A stretch of DNA of 64,000 bases from an uncultured Erythrobacter sp. (GTDB lineage Bacteria; Pseudomonadota; Alphaproteobacteria; Sphingomonadales; Sphingomonadaceae), in the NCBI GenBank assembly GCA_947495695.1, contig CANLZP010000002.1, positions 558,001-622,000 of the forward strand, read 5' to 3'. Below are positions 25,465 to 34,719 of the stretch, in pieces (positions within the stretch are counted from its first letter, which is position 1; each line of letters starts with the position of its first letter). Made by a program: the position numbers and the translations under genes. The notes under the pieces were generated by a model. It made no database searches. It saw only the letters and a list, made by a program, of their open reading frames with translations, and was not told where the DNA came from.

Positions 25465-26667
25465 TCAGTAAAGCAGCAAGTCGCGCACTTCTTCAGACCA
25501 TGCAGCCTCATCGGCTAAAGCCAGCGCATCCAGATCGCCCGGCATTGCCTCGGCGTCATCGACCCATTCGCGCAGTGAAGGCCCACCATTGATCACATCA
25601 ATCGCCAACACATCATTGGTGTATTCATATTTGAAGTCTGTGCCGCGCCACAATTCGTAATCGGGATAGAGCCGCCGGATGGCTTTGAAGGCGAGCGCCT
25701 GCAATCGCCATGGCCGGAAGGCAGCGTGGTCATATTGCGGCCCCTCTGCGTGGATCATCAAGGCATTGCACAATTGGCCGGCATGTTTGTGGAAGGTCGG
25801 CTCGAACCAACAATCGCGCAAAGCGCATCCTGCCAGCCATTCTGGTGCAAACGCTTGCATTTCACCCAACACCGCCTTGGCATCCACATCGGGCGCACCG
25901 AACAACACTTCCAGCGGGCGAGTAGTCCCCCTGCCCTCGCTCAGCGTTGCACCTTCTATCATCACGGTGCCGGCATAGGCCCGCGCCATGTTGAAATTGG
26001 CGGCATTGGGACTGGGATTGATCCAGATACGGTCAGTCGGCCAGCCCAGACCTGGCCCCTCGGGCAACCAATAATGCATGTCGATCACGCGGTAATCGAC
26101 GTTAAGCCGGTAATGCTGGATGAACCAATGCCCCATCTCGCCCAGCGTCAGCCCATGCCGCATTGGCATTGGACCTGCTCCGACAAAACTTTCATGTCCT
26201 GCAATCAGCTTTGTACCCTCAATCGGGCGACCAGCGGGATTGGGACGATCCAACACCCAAACGCTCTTACCGTGCTTCTCAGCCTCCTCCAGCAGATACA
26301 GCAGAGTGGTGACAAAGGTATAGATACGACAGCCCAGATCTTGCAGATCGAACAGAAACACATCGGCGCTCGACATCATTTGCTCGGTTGGGCGGCGCAC
26401 CTCTCCATACAGGCTGAAGATCGGAATATTGTAATGCGGATCGATCTCGTCCGCGGTTTCCACCATATTGTCCTGCTTATCGCCCTTCAGTCCGTGTTGC
26501 GGACCAAAGGCGCTGGTCACATTGATCCCGGCAGCAATCAGGGCATCGAGCGAGTGGGTCAGATCCTCTGTAACGCTGGCTGGATGCGCGACCAGTGCCA
26601 CGCGTTTGCCTTCCAGAGGCTTGCGCAATTGCGCATCGGTCAGCAGGCGATCAATCCCGAACTTCAT
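25465..26667 (-). CDS. NamZ/DUF1343 family exo-beta-N-acetylmuramidase-like protein
   Basis: A 400-residue protein of the DUF1343 family, whose member NamZ cleaves terminal MurNAc from peptidoglycan fragments (CAZy GH171). Characteristic stretches are VALVAHPASVTEDLTHSLDAL, FGPQHGLKGDKQDNM, DVFLFDLQDLGCRIYTFVTTLLYLLE, VLDRPNPAGRPIEG and the later EGRGTTRPLEVLFGAP. It has no signal peptide, whereas known NamZ proteins are generally exported, so this one would act on imported muropeptides in the cytoplasm. Its start overlaps the stop of the DOMON-like gene (ATGA). Cell-wall recycling is the likely process, but the activity is inferred from family. Confidence 0.87.
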   Translation of the reverse strand: MKFGIDRLLTDAQLRKPLEGKRVALVAHPASVTEDLTHSLDALIAAGINVTSAFGPQHGLKGDKQDNMVETADEIDPHYNIPIFSLYGEVRRPTEQMMSSADVFLFDLQDLGCRIYTFVTTLLYLLEEAEKHGKSVWVLDRPNPAGRPIEGTKLIAGHESFVGAGPMPMRHGLTLGEMGHWFIQHYRLNVDYRVIDMHYWLPEGPGLGWPTDRIWINPSPNAANFNMARAYAGTVMIEGATLSEGRGTTRPLEVLFGAPDVDAKAVLGEMQAFAPEWLAGCALRDCWFEPTFHKHAGQLCNALMIHAEGPQYDHAAFRPWRLQALAFKAIRRLYPDYELWRGTDFKYEYTNDVLAIDVINGGPSLREWVDDAEAMPGDLDALALADEAAWSEEVRDLLLY

Positions 26668-27185
26668 CGCCCATTCTCCAATGCAATGGCTCGGCAGGTC
26701 GCACTGTGAAATTCTGGTTTGCCCGGTTCAAACGCCAAGGCCCAGAACTGGATATTGCCGTCCTTGTCTTCAACAATGGCATTCAGAGCCACTGCAGCAG
26801 GCAATGGCAATTCGCTGGCAATGTCCGCTCTCAAGTCCAAACCGCCTTCATTGTGCACGCAGGCTATCGCGATCACCTCCACCGGAGCATCGCGGCTGTT
26901 GAGGCGAAAATCATCGAAATCATAACACGCCCACTGGCTGGACGGTGATAGATTGAACTCGCGGTAATAGCTGCCACCCTCAGGTTGCCAGAAAATCTCG
27001 AAGCAGGTGGTCTTCCACAGATTATCTTGCCTGCTGGCATCGGCCGGCGCTGGAATCTTGATCGCAGATACATCACCTTCCAGGCGAAATTGCGCGCGGC
27101 ATCCCTGCTTGGTCGGTTGAACAGAGGCGCTGACCGAGGTGATAGGACCAGCAGCGCATTCAGGATGGAGGATCAGATTTTGCAT
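26664..27185 (-). CDS. DOMON-like domain protein
   Basis: A 173-residue protein starting MQNLILHPE, at the ATG ending at 27185. The body resembles the DOMON-like family annotated in sphingomonads, related to carbohydrate- or haem-binding beta sandwiches. Typical features are RQDNLWKTTCFEIFW, YREFNLSPSSQWACYDFDDFR and a final FWALAFEPGKPEFH. No signal peptide is seen. It is divergent from tyrS across about 80 bp and overlaps the NamZ-like gene, so the two are co-transcribed. A role as a carbohydrate-binding partner of the NamZ-like enzyme is only a suggestion. Confidence 0.72.
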   Translation of the reverse strand: MQNLILHPECAAGPITSVSASVQPTKQGCRAQFRLEGDVSAIKIPAPADASRQDNLWKTTCFEIFWQPEGGSYYREFNLSPSSQWACYDFDDFRLNSRDAPVEVIAIACVHNEGGLDLRADIASELPLPAAVALNAIVEDKDGNIQFWALAFEPGKPEFHSATCRAIALENGR

Positions 27186-27264
27186 CCTCACGCTATTGCG
27201 CAGGTAAAAAGCTGCTGCAAGCCACTTGGGATGGACGCAAGACACTGCTAGGGCCGCGCGCATT

Positions 27265-28494
27265 ATGAGCGAATTCAAATCCGATCTTCTCCAGCTCCTC
27301 AGCGAGCGTGGCCATTTGCACCAAATTACCGATGCAGGCGCACTTGATGCGTTGGCTTTGAAAGAAGTCGTGACGGGTTATTGCGGCTTTGATCCTACAG
27401 CGCCTTCGCTCCATATTGGCAATTTGGCCTCGATCATGCTGCTCAAGCGTTTGCAGCAGGCTGGCCATCGCCCCATCGTCATTATGGGTGGAGGAACGGC
27501 CAAGGTCGGTGATCCATCGGGCAAGGACGCTACCCGTCAAATGCTGACCGAGGAAAAGCTCGCCAGCAATATCGCTTCGATCCTAGGCAGTTTCGAAAAG
27601 ATCCTGCGGTTTGATGATAGCGACACCGGCGCTCTGCTGATCAACAATGACGATTGGCTGAGCAAGATCGGCTATATCGAAATGCTGCGCGAAGTTGGGC
27701 CGCACTTTACGGTCAATCGCATGCTGACCTTTGATTCGGTCAAGACCCGGCTGGATCGCGAACAGCCACTGACCTTCATCGAATTCAACTATATGATTAT
27801 GCAGGCCTATGATTTTCTAGTGCTTGCCCGCCAGTACAATTGCCGACTGCAGTTGGGCGGAAGCGATCAATGGGGCAATATCGTCAACGGGATTGAATTG
27901 ACCCGGCGGATGGATGGCAAAGAGGTTTACGGTGTCACCGCGCCGCTGATAACACGCGCCGATGGAGCCAAGATGGGCAAATCGGTTGATGGTGCGATCT
28001 GGCTGAATGAAGCACAGTTGCCGTCCTATGATTTCTGGCAATATTGGCGCAACTCGGATGACCGAGATGTGGGCAAGTTCTTGCGCCTGTTCACCGATCT
28101 GCCGCTGGACGAGATTGCCCGGTTGGAGGATCTGGAAGGGGCTGAGATCAACCACGCCAAGGAAGTGCTGGCCAATGAGGTGACCGCAATGGTGCGCGGC
28201 AGCGATGCGGCGGCGGCGGCGGCGGCAACGGCTCGCGATACCTTTGCTGGTGGAGGCGCGGGCGAGGATCTGCCAACGCTTGCCGTTGGAGCAGAAGGAA
28301 TGCGCATCGGTGCATTGCTAACCGCGATTGGCTTTACCGCTTCCAATGGCGAAGCGAAGCGCAAAATTGCTGAAGGCGCTGTTAAGCTGGACCTAGAGGC
28401 TATCACCGATCCAGGGTATTTGGTGGGACCTGCTGATGGCGAGCAATTTAAGCTGAGCCTGGGCAAGAAAAAACATGGGATTATCACACGATAA
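27265..28494 (+). CDS. tyrS: Tyrosyl-tRNA synthetase
   Basis: Class I aminoacyl-tRNA synthetase that charges tRNA-Tyr. The ATG at 27265 gives 409 residues, a normal TyrRS length. The HIGH motif appears as PSLHIGNL (about residue 47) and the KMSKS loop as AKMGKSVDGAIWL (about residue 238). The tyrosine-binding region includes YCGFDPTA and the catalytic-domain stretch EFNYMIMQAYDF. The C-terminal S4 domain is seen as GFTASNGEAKRKIAEGAVKL. A run of Ala codons (GCG repeated) near residue 318 gives DAAAAAAA, probably a harmless slippage-prone linker. Confidence 0.97.
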   Translation: MSEFKSDLLQLLSERGHLHQITDAGALDALALKEVVTGYCGFDPTAPSLHIGNLASIMLLKRLQQAGHRPIVIMGGGTAKVGDPSGKDATRQMLTEEKLASNIASILGSFEKILRFDDSDTGALLINNDDWLSKIGYIEMLREVGPHFTVNRMLTFDSVKTRLDREQPLTFIEFNYMIMQAYDFLVLARQYNCRLQLGGSDQWGNIVNGIELTRRMDGKEVYGVTAPLITRADGAKMGKSVDGAIWLNEAQLPSYDFWQYWRNSDDRDVGKFLRLFTDLPLDEIARLEDLEGAEINHAKEVLANEVTAMVRGSDAAAAAAATARDTFAGGGAGEDLPTLAVGAEGMRIGALLTAIGFTASNGEAKRKIAEGAVKLDLEAITDPGYLVGPADGEQFKLSLGKKKHGIITR

Positions 28495-28629
28495 CCACTT
28501 TTTTTAATGGTGCTTTCCTCGGTGGGACCAGCGTGCAAGTCCCAAATTAGGACACCACGGGTTTACCAAATGTCAGCCTTTATGCGCCATTAGGGAAAAC
28601 CTGAACGTAGCAAAAAAAGGTCGTTTATT

Positions 28630-28968
28630 GTGTCAGCCGGAGCAAATCTGAGCGTTACTGATCTGCGTCGCGCGGCGCGTCACCCGGTGGATTTCCCGGT
28701 GATCGTCGAGCACCAAAAGCGTGGAGACATCAATTTGCATGTCGCCAACCTTTCGGCGCATGGCTTTATGGTCGACAATGCAGAAGACCTAGATCGCGGA
28801 GATCGCGTGATCATCCGCCTGCCTGTGGTGGGCAGAATTGAAGCCTATGTGATCTGGAACCGTGACGAGCGTGCTGGCTTCCAGTTTGAACGCATCATCC
28901 GCCTGGATGACTTCATGGCGATCATCGACACATTGCAGCCCAACCCGCGGTTGCGTCGTTCGCGCTAG
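28630..28968 (+). CDS. PilZ domain protein
   Basis: A small single-domain protein of 112 residues. PilZ domains bind cyclic di-GMP. The RxxxR part is RRAARHPVDFPV (about residues 14-25), and the second motif, normally D/NxSxxG, is NLSAHGFMV (about residues 40-48). Both are intact, so c-di-GMP binding is plausible. The start appears to be GTG at 28630, with an AAGG about 11 bp upstream. It stands alone between tyrS and an MFS transporter. Confidence 0.87.
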   Translation: MSAGANLSVTDLRRAARHPVDFPVIVEHQKRGDINLHVANLSAHGFMVDNAEDLDRGDRVIIRLPVVGRIEAYVIWNRDERAGFQFERIIRLDDFMAIIDTLQPNPRLRRSR

Positions 28969-29050
28969 GAATAGCGGCACACCACACACAAGCATAGCTA
29001 TGAACAATTGATCGCTTGGCAGTAGTGTCAGGCGGTGCCATGGCGCGTGG

Positions 29051-30346
29051 GTGAACGCGACCGAACAAACCACTCAGCCTATCCCAACCCACCCGATACA
29101 GGTGGGCAATTTCCGCGCCTATTGGCTTGCCCGTCTGAGCATGACCTTGGCGCAATATGCCATGATGCTGATCATTGGCTGGCAAACCTATAATCTGGCT
29201 CGCGACGGCGGAATGACCATTGCAGAAGCTTCTGGTCAGCTCGCCCTGATCGGATTGTTCCAATTCCTGCCGCTGTTTGTTCTAACGCCCTTTTCAGGCC
29301 TAGCCGCTGATCGGTTTGATCGACGCAGGCTGGGCCAGTTGACCGTATTACTGCAATTGCTTTGTGCGGCAGCATTGGCCTGGTTTACCTGGAACGAACA
29401 GATATCGCTGCCGATCTTGTTCGGGGTCGCGATTGTATTGGGTATCGCTCGAGGATTTGCCGGGCCCGCACTGTCTGCCCTCGCCCCCAATCTGGTGCCC
29501 AAGGCGATTTTGCCCACGGCCATCGCATTGTCCTCAATCTCTTGGCAGGTGGGCATGATCGGCGGCCCGGCATTGGGCGGCTATCTTTATGCCATTATCC
29601 CTGCCCTGCCCTATATTGCAGCATGTGGTCTGTTTCTGCTGTCCCTGTGCGCGCTTGGGCTGATCGGAAATGTTCCTCAGCCCATTGTCCGCAAGGATCA
29701 GCGCCCGATCGGCGCGATTGTGGATGGCCTGCATTATGTTGTGCGCAACAAGATGGTGCTCGGAGCGATCACGCTTGATCTGTTCGCGGTCTTTCTGGCC
29801 GGAGCAAATGCTTTGCTGCCAGTTTTTGCCCGCGACATCTTGCAAGTCGGTGAGACTGGTCTTGCCCAATTGGCGATGGCGCCCGGTATTGGCGCTGCGC
29901 TGACCGCAGCCTGGTTCTCGTTCCGGCCGATCAGGACCAATGTCGGTCCCAAGATGCTGGGCGCAGTGGTGGTTTTCGGTTTTGCCACGATTGTGTTTGG
30001 CCTATCCACCAGCATGCCGATCAGTCTGGCCATGCTGCTGCTGATCGGTGCAGCGGACATGTTCAGCGTCTATATCCGACAATCCTTGATCCAGTTGCAT
30101 ACCCCGGATGAAAAGCGCGGCCGCGTCTCTTCCGTGTCGATGCTGACCATCAGCGCGTCCAACGAAGGCGGCGATGCATTCTCGGGCGCACTGGCCTTCC
30201 TGATAGGCCCTGTTGCGGCCTTGGTTGCGGGCGGTGCTGGAGCGATTATAACGGTTGCCATATGGAGTCGGTTGTTTCCCGTCTTGCGCACGACCAAGAC
30301 ATTTGATCCACCCGCCGAGCTAGAATCTGAAGACACTCAAAAATGA
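29051..30346 (+). CDS. MFS transporter (EntS/DUF894-like exporter)
   Basis: A 431-residue inner-membrane major facilitator with about 11-12 hydrophobic helices. The cytoplasmic loop 2-3 motif is seen as [18 protein letters not shown] (about residues 80-97), matching motif A (GxLaDrxGrrxxl). Its overall look ([31 protein letters not shown] at the start) matches the EntS or MFS_3 group, which includes siderophore exporters. The substrate cannot be deduced. The start is GTG at 29051. The cysK-like gene follows 16 bp later on the same strand with a good ribosome-binding site, so the two may be co-transcribed. Confidence 0.87.
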   Translation: MNATEQTTQPIPTHPIQVGNFRAYWLARLSMTLAQYAMMLIIGWQTYNLARDGGMTIAEASGQLALIGLFQFLPLFVLTPFSGLAADRFDRRRLGQLTVLLQLLCAAALAWFTWNEQISLPILFGVAIVLGIARGFAGPALSALAPNLVPKAILPTAIALSSISWQVGMIGGPALGGYLYAIIPALPYIAACGLFLLSLCALGLIGNVPQPIVRKDQRPIGAIVDGLHYVVRNKMVLGAITLDLFAVFLAGANALLPVFARDILQVGETGLAQLAMAPGIGAALTAAWFSFRPIRTNVGPKMLGAVVVFGFATIVFGLSTSMPISLAMLLLIGAADMFSVYIRQSLIQLHTPDEKRGRVSSVSMLTISASNEGGDAFSGALAFLIGPVAALVAGGAGAIITVAIWSRLFPVLRTTKTFDPPAELESEDTQK

Positions 30347-30362
30347 GAGCAGGAGGCCTGAC

Positions 30363-31283
30363 ATGAAAGCCGCAAATATCCTCGAAACGATCGGTGGAAC
30401 CCCGCATATCCGGCTGTCACGCCTGTTCCCGGATCACGAGGTATGGATCAAATCCGAACGGTCCAATCCCGGTGGCTCAATCAAGGATCGCATCGCGCTC
30501 GCTATGGTCGAGGATGCAGAGGCCTCGGGCGCGTTGAAGCCCGGCGGCACCATTGTCGAGCCTACCAGCGGGAACACGGGCATCGGGCTCGCCATGGTTG
30601 CCGCGGTAAAGGGTTACAAGCTAATCTTGGTGATGCCGGAAAGCATGTCGCTTGAACGCAGGCGCTTGATGCTTGCCTATGGCGCCAGCTTTGATCTGAC
30701 GGACAAGGCAAAGGGCATGAAAGGCGCAATCGAACGTGCCAGCGAATTGGTGGCCAGCACAGATGGCGCGTGGATGCCAGCCCAGTTTGAAAACCCGGCC
30801 AATGTGGCGGTGCATGTCCGCACCACGGCCAAGGAGATTGTTGCTGACTTTGCCGATGCTCCGCCTACAGCCATGATCACTGGCGTTGGTACAGGAGGCC
30901 ATTTGACCGGTTGCGCAGAGGAATTGAAACGCCATTGGCCCGACATGAAGGCCTATGCGGTTGAGCCAGAGCTATCGCCTGTCATCAGCGGAGGCCAGCC
31001 CGGCCCTCACCCCATCCAGGGCATTGGGGCCGGCTTCATTCCATCAAACCTGCACACGCAAGCCATTGATGGAGCGATCGCTGTCGATGCCGAAGAAGCC
31101 AAGAATATGGCGCGCCGCGCGGCTGCAGAAGAAGGCATTCTGATTGGAATCTCGTCTGGGGCAACATTGGCCGCGATTGCCAAGAAATTGCCCGATCTGG
31201 GACCCAATGCGCGTGTAATCGGGTTTAATTACGATACAGGCGAGCGCTATCTCTCGGTACCCGATTTCCTACCTGTAGAATAA
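30363..31283 (+). CDS. cysK: Cysteine synthase (O-acetylserine sulfhydrylase)
   Basis: PLP-dependent enzyme that makes cysteine from O-acetylserine and sulfide. The 306-residue length fits CysK. The PLP lysine is in [12 protein letters not shown] (about residue 40). The substrate loop is [12 protein letters not shown] (about residue 66), and the PLP-phosphate Gly-rich loop is [10 protein letters not shown] (about residues 174-183). [16 protein letters not shown] is the C-terminal signature. It starts at ATG 30363 behind AGGAGG. It follows an MFS exporter by 16 bp. Confidence 0.94.
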   Translation: MKAANILETIGGTPHIRLSRLFPDHEVWIKSERSNPGGSIKDRIALAMVEDAEASGALKPGGTIVEPTSGNTGIGLAMVAAVKGYKLILVMPESMSLERRRLMLAYGASFDLTDKAKGMKGAIERASELVASTDGAWMPAQFENPANVAVHVRTTAKEIVADFADAPPTAMITGVGTGGHLTGCAEELKRHWPDMKAYAVEPELSPVISGGQPGPHPIQGIGAGFIPSNLHTQAIDGAIAVDAEEAKNMARRAAAEEGILIGISSGATLAAIAKKLPDLGPNARVIGFNYDTGERYLSVPDFLPVE

Positions 31284-31381
31284 ACCGGTTCCGTTACCTT
31301 AGCCTAGGGCCACTACCTAACCGGCGTTAACGTGAAATTGACCCTGTTGCCGCACAACTATGCGCTACAGGAGCAATCGTA

Positions 31382-31576
31382 ATGAAGTTTGTAAAACTTG
31401 AATCGCGCGGCGGTAATTATCTGGTTGTGGCGCAAAATATTGCGTGGCTCAGAACGGCCGAAAATGGGCAAACCAATGTCGGCATGGTCGGCGGGCAGCC
31501 TCTGTTGGTGACCGGATCAATCGAAGAGGTCGCGGAGAAAATCGCAAGCAATGTGAACAATATGGCTGCGGTTTGA
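31382..31576 (+). CDS. Small protein, FlbD-like layout, function unknown
   Basis: A 64-residue soluble protein with a clear ribosome-binding site (AGGAG) before ATG 31382. The sequence begins MKFVKLESRGGNYLVVAQNI and ends with a helix EEVAEKIASNVNNM. This short beta-rich body with a C-terminal helix of type SIEEVAEKI recalls the FlbD small flagellar family, but the match is weak and no flagellar gene is nearby. It is followed by a good intrinsic terminator, so it is probably expressed as a single gene or as the end of the cysK unit. I do not assign a function. Confidence 0.65.
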   Translation: MKFVKLESRGGNYLVVAQNIAWLRTAENGQTNVGMVGGQPLLVTGSIEEVAEKIASNVNNMAAV

Positions 31577-31635
31577 TCCTTCGGGCCACATAATTCGCGC
31601 TGCGTTGGCCAAACCAGCCAACCAAGGCGCAAACA

Positions 31636-31676
31636 AAAAGGCACGGAACCTCTGAATTTGAGGGCCCGTGCCTTTT
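31636..31676 (+). terminator. Intrinsic terminator after the small FlbD-like gene
   Basis: An 11-bp perfect stem (31636-31646 with 31666-31676) ends in TTTT and is followed by gctttt. The loop contains a second small stem (CCTC with GAGG). The A-rich left flank means it may also work for the convergent acyl-CoA dehydrogenase gene on the minus strand. Confidence 0.85.
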
Positions 31677-31712
31677 GCTTTTGGGCCAAAACGGCCCGTC
31701 ACTTTATGAAGC

Positions 31713-33518
31713 CTAAGCAGCTGTTGCGAAAGCGTCTTCGCTCAAAGCCATCATATTGTCGCTGCCCGCCTCCAGCTTGCGCCGCAAAGCGCCTGCATCA
31801 GGCAGAAAACGCTCGGCATAATAAGCCGCAGAAGTCAGCTTGGCTTCGTAGAACGCTTTGTCCTCAGGATCACCAGCCAAGGCGTCGAGCGAAGTTTTGG
31901 CCATTTTCAACCAGAAGAAGCCCAGCGTCACAATGCCCATCAAGTGCATGTAGTGATGCGCGCCGGCGCCCAGATGGTTCGGGTTGGCCATCGCATTCTG
32001 CATGAACCACATGGTCGCAGCCTTTTGCTCGCCCAATGCTTTTTCCAATCGCTCGGCCAGATCTTTCAACCCATCGACCTGTTTGGCAGCAGCAATCTCG
32101 CCATCAATCATGGCGAAGAATGCCTGTACAGCGCGACCACCCTTGGAGGCCAGCTTACGACCGCAAAGGTCCATCGCCTGCACGCCATTGGTGCCTTCAT
32201 AGATCATTGCGATACGGCTATCGCGAACGAACTGCTCCATGCCCCACTCGGTGACATACCCGTGGCCGCCGTAAACCTGCTGCATATTGTTGGCGACATC
32301 ATAGCCCTTATCAGTACCATAGCCCTTGATCACGGGCGTCATCAGGCCAATCAGGTCATCCGCCATTTGGCGTTCGCCTTCAGTTTGAGCCTTATGGGTA
32401 AGGTCTACCTGGAGGGCACCCCACAGACACAAGGCCCGCATGCCTTCGTTGAACACTTTGGCGTCCATCAGCATTCGGCGCACGTCCGGGTGCACAAAGA
32501 TTGGATCGGCCTGCGCATCGGTATCCTTTGGCCCGGTCAAAGCGCGGCCCTGACGGCGGTCCAAGGCATAGGTTACTGCGTTTTGGTAAGCGACTTCTGC
32601 CTGAGCCAGACCTTGCAGGCCCACACCCAGACGTGCTGCGTTCATCATCACGAACATAGCAGCAAGGCCTCTGTTTTCCTCGCCAACCATGAAACCTTTG
32701 GCTTCATCGTAGTTGAGCACGCAAGTCGCGTTTCCATGAATGCCCATCTTCTTCTCGATTGAACCGCAACTCACGCCATTGCGCGCGCCCGGCTCGCCAT
32801 TCTCATCAAGCAGGAACTTTGGCACGATAAACAGGGAAATGCCCTTGGAGCTGTCAGGCGCTCCAGGGGTCTTGGCCAACACCAAATGGATGATGTTGCT
32901 GGTCAGATCATGCTCTCCGGCAGAGATGAAAATCTTGGTGCCGGTGATCTTGTAGGACCCATCTGCCTCAGGCACAGCCTTGGTTCGGATCATACCCAAA
33001 TCGGTGCCGCAATGCGGCTCTGTCAGATTCATGGTGCCCGACCATTCCCCCGAAATCATCTTCGGCAGATAGGTGTCTTTCTGTTCTTGCGAACCGGCCG
33101 CTTCAATCGCCGCTGTCGCGCCATTGGTTAGCCCGGGATACATCGCAAACGCCTGATTGGCTGTGCCGCTGAATTCCTCGACCACAAAGCCCAAGACATG
33201 AGGCAAGCCCTGCCCGCCAAATTCCTCGGGCTTGGCAATCGTACCCCATCCGCTTTCTACATAGGCATCGTAAGCCGCTTTGAAGCCTTCAGGTGTGGTG
33301 ACAGAGCCGTCTTCGTGGCGAGTGCACCCTTGCTCGTCACCAATCTGGTTGATGGGCGCGAGCACCTCTGAACAAAACTTGCCTGCTTCATTGATAACCG
33401 TGTCGATCATATCTGCCGAGGCATTCTCGAAACCGGGCAGGTTTCCATAGCTTGCCAAATCGAGCATCTCATTGACGACAAAACGGGTGTCACGGGTGGG
33501 AGCGGTATATGTGGGCAT
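31713..33518 (-). CDS. Acyl-CoA dehydrogenase with C-terminal extension
   Basis: A 601-residue FAD flavoenzyme that introduces the alpha-beta double bond into an acyl-CoA thioester. It is longer than the classic 380-residue form, with the C-terminal extension seen in the DmdC (methylmercaptopropionyl-CoA dehydrogenase) and FadE-like group. The N-terminal helical domain is followed by MNLTEPHCGTDLG (FAD/substrate binding), the catalytic region VNNMQQVYGGHGYVTEWGMEQFVRDSRIAMIYEGTNGVQ (the Glu of YEGTN is the usual base), and a helical C-terminal part. The start ATG ends at 33518 behind AAGGAT. The MerR-type regulator upstream probably controls it. Which acyl-CoA it uses is open. Confidence 0.9.
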   Translation of the reverse strand: MPTYTAPTRDTRFVVNEMLDLASYGNLPGFENASADMIDTVINEAGKFCSEVLAPINQIGDEQGCTRHEDGSVTTPEGFKAAYDAYVESGWGTIAKPEEFGGQGLPHVLGFVVEEFSGTANQAFAMYPGLTNGATAAIEAAGSQEQKDTYLPKMISGEWSGTMNLTEPHCGTDLGMIRTKAVPEADGSYKITGTKIFISAGEHDLTSNIIHLVLAKTPGAPDSSKGISLFIVPKFLLDENGEPGARNGVSCGSIEKKMGIHGNATCVLNYDEAKGFMVGEENRGLAAMFVMMNAARLGVGLQGLAQAEVAYQNAVTYALDRRQGRALTGPKDTDAQADPIFVHPDVRRMLMDAKVFNEGMRALCLWGALQVDLTHKAQTEGERQMADDLIGLMTPVIKGYGTDKGYDVANNMQQVYGGHGYVTEWGMEQFVRDSRIAMIYEGTNGVQAMDLCGRKLASKGGRAVQAFFAMIDGEIAAAKQVDGLKDLAERLEKALGEQKAATMWFMQNAMANPNHLGAGAHHYMHLMGIVTLGFFWLKMAKTSLDALAGDPEDKAFYEAKLTSAAYYAERFLPDAGALRRKLEAGSDNMMALSEDAFATAA

Positions 33519-33578
33519 CTGCGTATCCTTGGATAGGTGAATTGCGTTAGTAGCGTGGAAACTGGACCGTTGGGGCTA

Positions 33579-34031
33579 TCAGTGATCGAGCTTTTCGATC
33601 TCGGCGATAAATTCGGTCAGCTCATTGATCGACGAATCAATATCGTCGCGCTGGTTTTTCAATTTGGCCACATGCGTACGGCATTTTTCAATCGTTACGC
33701 GACGTTGCTCCACCCGGCCATCATCCAGATCGTACAGGTCGATCATTTCGCGGATTTCGGTCAAGCTGAAGCCAACATTCTTCGCCCGCATAATCCACGC
33801 CAATCGGGCGCGATCACGTTTGGAATAAACTCTGGTCAAGCCAACTCTCGCAGGAGCGATCAGACCTTCATCCTCGTAAAAGCGCAGCGCGCGGGCGGTG
33901 CAGCTAAATTCTGAGGTCAGGTCCGATATCGTGAATTGTTCACGACTGAGTTTGTCCGGACGTTCTAGGTGAGCCCGGCCATGGTTTTGACCGGCACCTT
34001 CGGGCGAATCTTTGCTGGGTGCTGTAGCCAT
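33579..34031 (-). CDS. MerR family regulator (LiuR-like)
   Basis: A 150-residue transcription factor with an N-terminal MerR winged helix: FTISDLTSEFSCTARALRFYEDEGLIAPAR (about residues 33-62), with the RFYEDEGL signature intact. It continues with RARLAWIMRAKNVGFSLTEIREMIDLYD. A C-terminal coiled coil ends in a short tail without a metal-binding cysteine set. This type regulates branched-chain or fatty acyl-CoA degradation in Proteobacteria (LiuR group). It lies about 60 bp upstream of the acyl-CoA dehydrogenase on the same strand and likely controls it. The start ending at 34031 gives a Gly/Pro-rich leader that may be longer than needed. Confidence 0.87.
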   Translation of the reverse strand: MATAPSKDSPEGAGQNHGRAHLERPDKLSREQFTISDLTSEFSCTARALRFYEDEGLIAPARVGLTRVYSKRDRARLAWIMRAKNVGFSLTEIREMIDLYDLDDGRVEQRRVTIEKCRTHVAKLKNQRDDIDSSINELTEFIAEIEKLDH

Positions 34032-34062
34032 CCCAACCCTATAGCTTCCCCTTACGTTAGCG

Positions 34063-34446
34063 TCAAGATGTTACCCTTACGAGAACCTCGCCTGAAATAC
34101 GGCGATAGAAACAACTTCTCTCACCAGTGTGGCAAGCGGGACCAGCAGGCTTCACCTTCAAAACCAGAGCGTCCTGATCGCAATCTACCAATATCTCTTC
34201 CACCGTCAGAATATTCCCCGATGTCTCGCCCTTCTTCCATAGGGATTGGCGCGAACGCGAATAAAAATGCGCGATATTGCTGCTGCGCGTGGCCTCAACC
34301 GCTTCCGCATTCATATGAGCCACCATCAGTATCTCAAGCGAATCAGCGTCGACAACGATTGCTGTTACCAGGCCCTTGTCATCAAACTTCGGCATAAATT
34401 CACTGCCTGTCTCTCGCTTGGCAATGGTACTGTCAGAGCTGTTCAC
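34063..34446 (-). CDS. hisI: Phosphoribosyl-AMP cyclohydrolase
   Basis: HisI hydrolyses the purine ring of phosphoribosyl-AMP, the third step of histidine synthesis. The start is best placed at the GTG at 34444-34446, because an AAAGGA ribosome-binding site lies 7 bp upstream. The frame upstream of it starts only with another GTG without such a site. This gives 127 residues. Motifs are [50 protein letters not shown] and [13 protein letters not shown], which provide the Zn-binding cysteines and the metal aspartates. It stands apart from other his genes. The separate hisE domain is absent, as is usual for alphaproteobacterial HisI. Confidence 0.93.
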   Translation of the reverse strand: MNSSDSTIAKRETGSEFMPKFDDKGLVTAIVVDADSLEILMVAHMNAEAVEATRSSNIAHFYSRSRQSLWKKGETSGNILTVEEILVDCDQDALVLKVKPAGPACHTGERSCFYRRISGEVLVRVTS

Positions 34447-34719
34447 GGATATTCCTTTATACGGTGGGCCATCGCCCGCGTTAGTTTGTTGCAGGATAAC
34501 CACATATTACCACCAAAATCTAACGTGCGGGAACTTCCTGCTTTAATCAAAGTGCCCTCAATGAGAGGTATCAGTTTGCGGATCGGGGGGTCCGCATTCC
34601 GAATTCGGTACATTTATGTGCCAGGTTCAGGGGAATGGTAGGATGCAGCCGACCTTAAGGTCTTGGCGCTCTTGCCGAAACGATGAGGGATAGGACCCGA
34701 ATGGCTTACAGGGGGTAAG
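34447..34719 (-). other. Gene-free gap with several palindromes
   Basis: This is the longest gene-free stretch in the window (273 bp), between comF and hisI. I see no convincing coding frame. It holds a GCGGA/TCCGC stem with an 8-nt loop (34578-34582 and 34591-34595), the 10-bp palindrome CCGAATTCGG (34599-34608) and the 12-bp palindrome GACCTTAAGGTC (34651-34662). The distal part presumably contains the hisI promoter, and the comF-proximal part could hold a terminator. Confidence 0.5.

Noticed and set aside
25726..26709. 327-codon plus-strand frame opposite the NamZ-like gene
   Set aside because: Antisense shadow of the DUF1343 gene with no recognisable domain.
28209..28226. GCG triplet run in tyrS as a regulatory repeat
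   Set aside because: It encodes an Ala run in a linker before the S4 domain and is in frame; nothing suggests a switch.
34530..34554. GGAAC-N17-GTG resembling an EcfG promoter
   Set aside because: The -10 element lacks the needed GTT and no plus-strand gene follows for more than 1 kb.
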